From: Candidatus Hadarchaeales archaeon
Lineage (GTDB): Archaea; Hadarchaeota; Hadarchaeia; Hadarchaeales; WYZ-LMO6
DNA: 64,000 nucleotides
Reading direction: 5' to 3'
NCBI GenBank assembly: GCA_038736355.1
Contig: JAVYML010000002.1
Span: 372,001 to 436,000 of the forward strand
Shown here: positions 59,274 through 64,000 of the stretch, one piece after another
How the letters are laid out: every line of letters begins with the position of its first letter
Numbering within the stretch: the first letter of the stretch is position 1
Position numbers and translations under genes: made by a program
Notes under the pieces: model-generated
What the model was told of the DNA's origin: nothing
Databases searched by the model: none
Seen by the model: the letters and a program-made list of their open reading frames with translations, nothing else

Positions 59274-60578
59274 ATGAAGGCAGTGGTATTGGCAGCGGGG
59301 TTGGGGAAGAGGATGCGTCCCCTCACCTTCACCCGCCCAAAGTTCCTCCTTCCGGTGGCGGGTAAGCCAGCTTTGGATCGGGTTCTGGAACTCCTCATCG
59401 ATGCCTTTGACGAAGTTGGAATGGTGGTGGGATACGGAAAGGAACAAATCATGGAGAGGTATGGGGATGGTTCATCGCTGGGACTGAAGATAACCTACTT
59501 CCACCAGCAGCAGCTCTTGGGCACGGCACAGGCCGTTTCACTGGTGAGGGAATGGGTGGGAAAGGAGGATTTCTTGGTCATCAATGGGGATACCCTCACG
59601 GATGAGGCCTCCATCCGACGCCTTTTGGACCTTCATGCGGAGAAGGCTTCTTCCCCGGACTTCGGGGGGTGTTTGGCCATCTCCGAGGTGGAGGATGCAA
59701 GCCAGTATGGGGTGGTCTTTTTGGAGGGGGAGAGGGTGGTGGGGGTGGAGGAGAAGCCCAAAGTGTGTGAAGTCAAAACCGTTAATGCAGGGGTTTACAT
59801 CTTCACTCCCGAAATCTTTAGGGCCATAGAGAGGACGGAGAGATCTGAGAGGGGGGAATACGAGATCACCACCTCCCTGCAGTTGCTCCTCGATGAGGGG
59901 AAGAAGATCTATGCTTCCCCCCTGAACTTTTGGGCCGATCTCGGAAGACCTTGGGACCTTTTGGTGGCCAACGAACACTTCCTGAAGAGACAGAAGGGGG
60001 AAGTCCATGGAAAGATAGAATTTGGAGTGCACATAGAGGAAAACGTCTATGTGGGGGAAGGAACTAGGATAAGATCTGGTTCTTACATAGAGGGTCCGGT
60101 TTACATAGGAAGATACTGTGATATAGGACCAAACTGTTACATAAGGCCCTGTACTTATATAGGAGATTACGTGAGGATTGGGCATGGAGTGGAGATCAAG
60201 AACAGCATCATCATGGATCATACGCACATCGCCCACCTTTCGTATGTGGGTGATTCCGTGATAGGAAGCAGGTGCAACCTTGGTGCCGGGACCACCATTG
60301 CCAACCTGCGTTTGGATGAGGCGGAGGTGGAGATGGAAGTGGAGGGAAACAGGGTGGGGACCAGGAGAAGGAAGCTCGGGACCATCATAGCCGATTATGT
60401 GAAGACGGGAGTGAACTGCATGATCAATCCCGGAGTGAAGATTGGTCCTTATTCGGCGATAGGACCTGGAGCGGTGATCTACGAGGACGTTCCCCCCAGA
60501 CAGATCTTCCTCGCTAGGCCCTTCATAGAAAAGAGGAGCTGGGGAGGGGAGGCCGAGGCGGGGACTTCGGAGGAATAA
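59274..60578 (+). CDS. bifunctional sugar-1-phosphate nucleotidylyltransferase/acetyltransferase (GlmU-like)
   Basis: 434 residues. Residues about 1-230 are a nucleotidyltransferase (LAAGLGKRMRPLTFTRPKFLLPVAGKPALD, GTAQAV, INGDTL). Residues 245-425 are a left-handed beta-helix of hexapeptide repeats (VHIEENVYVGEGTRIRSGSYIEGPVYIG) with LGAGTTIANLR, typical of archaeal Sulfolobus/Methanocaldococcus GlmU-like enzymes acting on GlcN-1-P. ATG 59274 follows an in-frame TTG by one codon. It lies 48 bases after glmM on the same strand. Confidence 0.92.
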   Translation: MKAVVLAAGLGKRMRPLTFTRPKFLLPVAGKPALDRVLELLIDAFDEVGMVVGYGKEQIMERYGDGSSLGLKITYFHQQQLLGTAQAVSLVREWVGKEDFLVINGDTLTDEASIRRLLDLHAEKASSPDFGGCLAISEVEDASQYGVVFLEGERVVGVEEKPKVCEVKTVNAGVYIFTPEIFRAIERTERSERGEYEITTSLQLLLDEGKKIYASPLNFWADLGRPWDLLVANEHFLKRQKGEVHGKIEFGVHIEENVYVGEGTRIRSGSYIEGPVYIGRYCDIGPNCYIRPCTYIGDYVRIGHGVEIKNSIIMDHTHIAHLSYVGDSVIGSRCNLGAGTTIANLRLDEAEVEMEVEGNRVGTRRRKLGTIIADYVKTGVNCMINPGVKIGPYSAIGPGAVIYEDVPPRQIFLARPFIEKRSWGGEAEAGTSEE

Positions 60579-60579
60579 C

Positions 60580-60918
60580 TTGGAGTTCACCCCGGAGCAG
60601 TTCAAGAAACTCTTCCCCCATCTGGCGAGGGAGATGGGGAAAGAAGGTACGGTGAGGATTTCGGGGAGCAGAACGGATGAAGGGGAGGCGGAAAAAGCGG
60701 CGATGGGTGAGGGGTTTTCCCCCTCCGCGGTGGACTTCCTGCGCAGGTGTGACACGGAGAGGGAGGCTGAAGAGATCATCGATTACTTGGAGAAAAGAGG
60801 AGAGATCACGCACGAGTATGCGGAGGCACTGAGGAAGCAGCTGAAGGAAAAGGGAGTGAGGAGCTTCGGGAGCAAAAAGGAACCTGGTTATTACTTTGAG
60901 CACTTCGGTTTTCCATGA
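60580..60918 (+). CDS. DUF2095-family protein
   Basis: 112 residues of a small archaeal family of unknown function. FTPEQFKKLFPHLAREM at the N-terminus and the C-terminal SAVDFLRRCDTEREAEEIIDYLEKRGEIT and GVRSFGSKKEPGYYFEHFG (the GxYEHF ending) are characteristic. The TTG start is one base after the preceding stop, and it overlaps the GTPase gene by four bases. The conserved neighbourhood with a translation-linked GTPase suggests a translation role, but this is not established. Confidence 0.85.
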   Translation: MEFTPEQFKKLFPHLAREMGKEGTVRISGSRTDEGEAEKAAMGEGFSPSAVDFLRRCDTEREAEEIIDYLEKRGEITHEYAEALRKQLKEKGVRSFGSKKEPGYYFEHFGFP

Positions 60919-62093
60919 TAGAACTGGGTTTAGTGGGGAAGCCCAACACGGGTAAGAGTACCTTTTTCAATGCCGTCACCCTCGCCAATGTGCCAGTGGC
61001 CAACTATCCCTTCACCACCATCGAACCCAACGTGGGAGTGGCTTACGTGAGGGGGAAATGTCCATGCGTGGAATTTGGGGTAAAATGCCATCCGAGAAAC
61101 TCCACCTGCATGGGAGGAGTGAGGTACATACCCGTGAGGATAATAGATGTGGCTGGTCTGGTGAAGGGGGCGCATCAGGGAAAGGGGTTGGGGAACAGGT
61201 TCTTGGATAGCCTTCGCATGGCCTCGGCCCTGCTACACGTGGTGGATGCAGCTGGTTCCACCGATGAAAACGGAAGGCCCTGTCCCCCCGGAACCCACGA
61301 TCCCCTCGAGGACCTGGCTTTCCTGGAAGAGGAAATAGATCTTTGGTTGTGCGGTATTCTGGAGAGGGGATGGAAGAAATTCACCAGGACGGTGGAGCTC
61401 AGAGGAGAAGATTTGGAAAAGGAACTTTCAAGGAGGTTGAGCGGATTGGGCATCACGGAGGAGCAGGTTTCTTTGGCCCTTCAGCGGGCACCCCTGGATC
61501 CCTCCCATCCGCTTGAGCTGGCGAGGGAGCTCAGGAAGCTGAGCAAGCCCATCATGGTGGTGGCCAACAAGGCCGACCTAGAACCAGCCCAAAGAAATGT
61601 GGAGAGGATGCGCGCGGCAGGTTATGTGGTGGTTCCCGTAAGTTCGGAGGCCGAATTGCTCCTCAGAAGGGCCGCGGTCAAGGGCCTCATCTCCTATCGT
61701 CCGGGCGATTCTTCCTTTTCCATCCTCAAACCGGAGGTCCTCACTCCAGAACAGCTCAAGGCGCTGGAGGCCGTGAAGAGATACCTAGAAAAATGGGGGA
61801 GTACGGGGGTGCAGGAATGCCTGGATACTGCCGTTTATAAGTTCCTGAATCTGATAGCGGTATATCCCGTGGAGGACGAGAACAAGCTTACGGATAAGGA
61901 AGGAAATGTTCTCCCTGATGCCTTTTTGGTTCCGCGGGGGACCACGGCCAGACAATTAGCCTATAAAATCCACACAGAGTTGGGAGAATCCTTTCTCTAC
62001 GCCATAGATGCGAGAACGAAACGTAGGGTTGGGGAAGACTATCAGTTGAAGGACGGTGACGTGATAAGCATCGTGGCCGCCAAGGGTAGATAG
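60915..62093 (+). CDS. YchF/OLA1-like TGS-domain GTPase/ATPase
   Basis: 392 residues. G1 is LVGKPNTGKSTFFNAV (about 5-20), G3 is IIDVAGLVKGAHQGKGLGNRFL, and G4 is VVANKADL. The C-terminal 80 residues are a TGS domain (LPDAFLVPRGTTARQLAYKIH). The family is the archaeal arm of YchF/OLA1, ribosome-associated ATPases. CPCVEFGVKCHPRNSTCMGGVRYIPV is a lineage-specific insert with three Cys. It is co-transcribed with the DUF2095 gene. Confidence 0.93.
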   Translation: MIELGLVGKPNTGKSTFFNAVTLANVPVANYPFTTIEPNVGVAYVRGKCPCVEFGVKCHPRNSTCMGGVRYIPVRIIDVAGLVKGAHQGKGLGNRFLDSLRMASALLHVVDAAGSTDENGRPCPPGTHDPLEDLAFLEEEIDLWLCGILERGWKKFTRTVELRGEDLEKELSRRLSGLGITEEQVSLALQRAPLDPSHPLELARELRKLSKPIMVVANKADLEPAQRNVERMRAAGYVVVPVSSEAELLLRRAAVKGLISYRPGDSSFSILKPEVLTPEQLKALEAVKRYLEKWGSTGVQECLDTAVYKFLNLIAVYPVEDENKLTDKEGNVLPDAFLVPRGTTARQLAYKIHTELGESFLYAIDARTKRRVGEDYQLKDGDVISIVAAKGR

Positions 62094-62096
62094 CCT

Positions 62097-62213
62097 CTAG
62101 GAAGATTCGGCCTTTCCCATGGGCTCCTCCGTCTTATAACGGCGGAGGAGGAGATAAAGGCCCAAGAAGAAGAAGGCAAGGAGTAAGTAAATCAAACCCT
62201 TCAGGACCATCAT
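62097..62213 (-). CDS. 38-residue single-pass membrane protein
   Basis: One membrane helix (about 3-22, VLKGLIYLLLAFFFLGLYLL) and a basic C-terminal tail (RRYKTEEPMGK). The ATG at 62213 overlaps the stop of the upstream gene (ATGA), which supports it as a real coupled gene despite its size. Convergent with the GTPase gene. Function unknown. Confidence 0.5.
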   Translation of the reverse strand: MMVLKGLIYLLLAFFFLGLYLLLRRYKTEEPMGKAESS

Positions 62214-62407
62214 CCCATCCCCAGTTCTTCCAGCAACCTCTTGCTCTTCTCCCTTCCCACCAACCTCTCCAGTTCTTCCCTCCATCCCTCCCCTTGAACC
62301 CTCAAGAGCTCCTCCACCTTCTCCGCGGTTTCGGGGCTCAAATCCCTCAGGGCCTTCCTTATCCAGTCCCTCCTCCTCACGTCTTCCGGTCTGAAAACCG
62401 CTCCCAT
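62210..62407 (-). CDS. small helical protein of unknown function
   Basis: 65 residues, predicted all helical and charged (PEDVRRRDWIRKALRDLSPETAEKVEELL). It lies two bases after the stop of the phosphoesterase gene on the same strand, so it is the middle gene of an operon with the phosphoesterase and the tiny membrane protein. I do not recognise the family. Confidence 0.55.
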   Translation of the reverse strand: MGAVFRPEDVRRRDWIRKALRDLSPETAEKVEELLRVQGEGWREELERLVGREKSKRLLEELGMG

Positions 62408-62410
62408 CTT

Positions 62411-63202
62411 TTATCCTTCTTCCTCAGGATAGTTATTCCTTGCTGGAAGGGACTTCACCCTTCCCAGATAGGTACCATCCAAAAGGAAGGCCTCCATCTC
62501 TTCCAGGCGCACGGCGCCGCATCTGAAGAGGGGACCCAAGAGTTCTTCCGAAGAAGGTCCGTTCACGGCATACCCTCCTACCAGCTCCCCGAAGGCAGGC
62601 ATCACGATGAGTTCCCTTTCGCCCTCCACCCCCTTCTTCCTTTTCGGGGGGAGGAGGGAGGTGTCCACCCTTCCCTTCAGCCAGACTGGGGCCACCAGTC
62701 TGCCCCCTAGGGAATCCCTGAACTCCACGGCAGGGTGGCTATGGGCACAAACCAGTACTCCCGCATTCCACAGCTCGGGGGAAGGCCAGGTGTGGCCATG
62801 CAGGAGTCCTACCTTTCCCACCCTTATCCCCTCAGGGTCATGTACTTTTATCCCCGGAGGTACCATCCCTTCTATGTCTCCGTCATGGTTTCCCTTCACC
62901 ACTTCTACCTCCACCAGTTCCGACAACGCTTCGAAAAAGGAGGGAAGTTCGGCCCATTCCCTCCAGGTGCTGGTAGGAACGTTGTGTTTCACGTCTCCTA
63001 GGAAGATCAACTTGTCGGGTTTTTTCCTCCTTATGAGCTCCTCCAGTTTTCTTCGTGCGGAGGGAATTTGGCTGGGAAGAGAAATACCTTGTTCTGCCAG
63101 CTCCCCTTCTATCCCCAAATGGAGATCGGCCACTACCAGTACCCGCATGCCTTCGGAGGAGAGAAAGAGCGCAGGAGAGCCCACGACAGGGCAAATCTTC
63201 AA
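62411..63202 (-). CDS. calcineurin-like metallophosphoesterase
   Basis: 263 residues with all motifs of the two-metal phosphoesterase fold: VVADLHLGIEGE (Asp and His), FLGDVKHN, VKGNHDGD and LLHGHTWP, then CAHSHPAVE. It belongs to the archaeal/bacterial group sometimes linked to DNA-repair ligases (COG1407-like), but no ligase adjoins it here. The substrate is unknown. A GTG/ATG start at 63202 places the first motif about 20 residues in. Confidence 0.88.
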   Translation of the reverse strand: MKICPVVGSPALFLSSEGMRVLVVADLHLGIEGELAEQGISLPSQIPSARRKLEELIRRKKPDKLIFLGDVKHNVPTSTWREWAELPSFFEALSELVEVEVVKGNHDGDIEGMVPPGIKVHDPEGIRVGKVGLLHGHTWPSPELWNAGVLVCAHSHPAVEFRDSLGGRLVAPVWLKGRVDTSLLPPKRKKGVEGERELIVMPAFGELVGGYAVNGPSSEELLGPLFRCGAVRLEEMEAFLLDGTYLGRVKSLPARNNYPEEEG

Positions 63203-63206
63203 GGTC

Positions 63207-63494
63207 TTAGAGCTTCCAGAGCCCTAGCAGCAGGCCTAGGATGAAGCTCAGGGAAGTGTAGGGAAGGATGTCTTTAATGGTGTTTCCCGTTTTCAGGAGA
63301 TTGGGTAGGTAATCCATGGCCCTTTCCAGCAGGTTTTCGACGGAGAAGGCGATGGATCCAGTCACGGCAAGAATGGCCACCAGCACCAGCAAGAGGATGA
63401 TGAACTTTGCAGCCGCTTTGATCATAGCTCCCACTACTAGTCCTATCAGGAAAGGAGCAACGAGGGGAACGAGCCAGCTGGGGTCGACTCCCAT
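63207..63494 (-). CDS. FUN14-like small membrane protein
   Basis: 95 residues with three membrane segments. The pattern IGLVVGAMIKAAAK near the first helix and a Gly-rich FILGLLLGLWKL last helix match the FUN14 family, whose prokaryotic role is unknown. It ends four bases before the phosphoesterase gene on the same strand, so it is upstream in the same unit. Confidence 0.6.
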   Translation of the reverse strand: MGVDPSWLVPLVAPFLIGLVVGAMIKAAAKFIILLLVLVAILAVTGSIAFSVENLLERAMDYLPNLLKTGNTIKDILPYTSLSFILGLLLGLWKL

Positions 63495-63528
63495 CTTTTC
63501 TCTTTTCCTTCAAGGAATTTAAAAAAGT

Positions 63529-64000
63529 TCAGTAAGCGATTTGAAGTGGGGCGAGTTTCATTTCCCTCTTTCTTTCCCTGAGCAGTTCCCTAGCTGTCTT
63601 GAAGGCATAGTCCAAGTCGTAAACCCCTTTTCCCATCGTCTTGGCCCTGGTGAGTATCTCCTTCTCCGTCTTGTTCTTGAGCTTGCCCACTGCCAGCGCT
63701 CCTATGCCGAAGATTCTTGGGCGGAACTCCTGTAGATCGTAGTCAGGTCTCAGTCCCGCGATTCCACTCGGTGGAACGGCGTTAACATCAGCCATGATTT
63801 TCTCGCTTCCCTCCAACCTCTCCAGGGTTTGCTCGGAGACCAGCTCCACTCCGGGTGCTCCACTCGCTACCACCACGTAAGCATCCCTGAGAAGCTCGAA
63901 GGTTTTTTCTTGATCGTCCACTTGTATTCCTTCCACTTTGACACCCCACCTCTCCAGGATTTCCTGGGCGCTTTTTCTGGCCCTCTCTTCTTTTCTAGAG
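63529..64000 (-). CDS. mtdB: NAD(P)-dependent methylene-tetrahydromethanopterin dehydrogenase (partial)
   Basis: The reading frame is open through the right edge, so the N-terminus is missing; about 157 C-terminal residues are seen. VVASGAPGVELV, IMADVNAVPPSGIAGL and the C-terminal GIGALAVGKLKNKTEKEIL match MtdA/MtdB dehydrogenases of the tetrahydromethanopterin C1 pathway, which interconvert methylene- and methenyl-H4MPT with NAD(P). Archaeal C1 pathways more often use F420-dependent Mtd, so an MtdB-like enzyme is notable. With CooC, CooT and FmdE in the window it points to an active H4MPT pathway. Confidence 0.85.
   Translation of the reverse strand, partial: SRKEERARKSAQEILERWGVKVEGIQVDDQEKTFELLRDAYVVVASGAPGVELVSEQTLERLEGSEKIMADVNAVPPSGIAGLRPDYDLQEFRPRIFGIGALAVGKLKNKTEKEILTRAKTMGKGVYDLDYAFKTARELLRERKREMKLAPLQIAY

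Overview
The window is a gene-dense piece of an archaeal chromosome. The evidence is archaeal-only or archaeal-type information genes (Rpo7, Spt4, toprim DnaG, RadA, a multi-OB RPA, ribosomal protein S3Ae, class I LysRS, a methanogen-type SerRS, KEOPS Pcc1, diphthine synthase), an archaeal 7S SRP RNA, and an intron in a tRNA. AGG/AGA arginine codons and purine-rich coding strands suggest a thermophile. C1-metabolism parts (methylene-tetrahydromethanopterin dehydrogenase at the right edge, an FmdE-like protein, CooC and CooT nickel maturation factors) suggest an anaerobe with a Wood-Ljungdahl type pathway. A euryarchaeal or Hadarchaeota-like lineage fits, but that placement is inference. No CRISPR array, insertion sequence or rRNA was seen.

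Layout. 1-3.7 kb: an RNA polymerase M-like zinc ribbon fragment, a purine nucleoside phosphorylase, an ADP-ribosylglycohydrolase, tRNA-Leu and small proteins. 3.7-10.1 kb: CoA-ester metabolism, with a crotonase, a frameshifted radical SAM protein, tRNA-Glu, a gamma carbonic anhydrase-like protein, a class III CoA-transferase, an HMG-CoA synthase-like/DUF35 fusion that has lost its catalytic triad, and a thiolase. 10.1-15 kb: dnaG with a long leader, an acetyltransferase, and a first FecCD-type metal importer behind an 18-bp palindrome. 15-26 kb: intron-containing tRNA-Thr, a CPBP protease, a split MgtE-like transporter, an XPD helicase followed by an XPF/Mus81-type nuclease, an aminotransferase, LysRS, CutA and a site-2 protease. 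26-31.7 kb: SRP RNA, endonuclease V, a LigD-polymerase-like primase with a winged helix, an Ldh2-type dehydrogenase, PGK and a bacterial-type GAPDH.

31.8-34.6 kb is a five-gene flavin operon (ribK, ribB, ribC, ribH, arfB). 34.6-38 kb holds dphB, a PIN nuclease, rpo7, spt4 and the bifunctional FBP aldolase/phosphatase. 38-46.4 kb has small unknown membrane and zinc proteins, a desulfoferrodoxin, a one-chain aconitase, a LigD 3'-phosphoesterase, a 52-residue zinc protein behind a structured leader, a sirtuin and an XRE-CBS regulator. 46.4-51 kb is a second FecCD-type importer in an operon with fmdE, followed upstream by cooC-cooT. 51-64 kb holds HMG-CoA reductase, RPA, radA, pcc1, serS, rps3ae, glmM, a GlmU-like enzyme, a YchF-like GTPase, a phosphoesterase and mtdB.

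How it works together. Gluconeogenesis/glycolysis (Gap, Pgk, FBPA/P), flavin synthesis, mevalonate synthesis (HMGR, possibly the thiolase), UDP-GlcNAc synthesis (GlmM plus GlmU-like) and C1/CO metabolism (MtdB, FmdE, CooC, CooT, importers) are all represented. DNA maintenance is prominent: XPD, XPF-like nuclease, EndoV, RadA, RPA, DnaG, LigD-Pol-like and LigD-PE. TATA-like elements lie about 24-28 bases upstream of many start codons, so many mRNAs look leaderless. The most unusual items are the dead-HMGS/DUF35 fusion, the detached LigD modules, the three-way-junction leader near 43.6 kb, and the palindromes at the two importer promoters.
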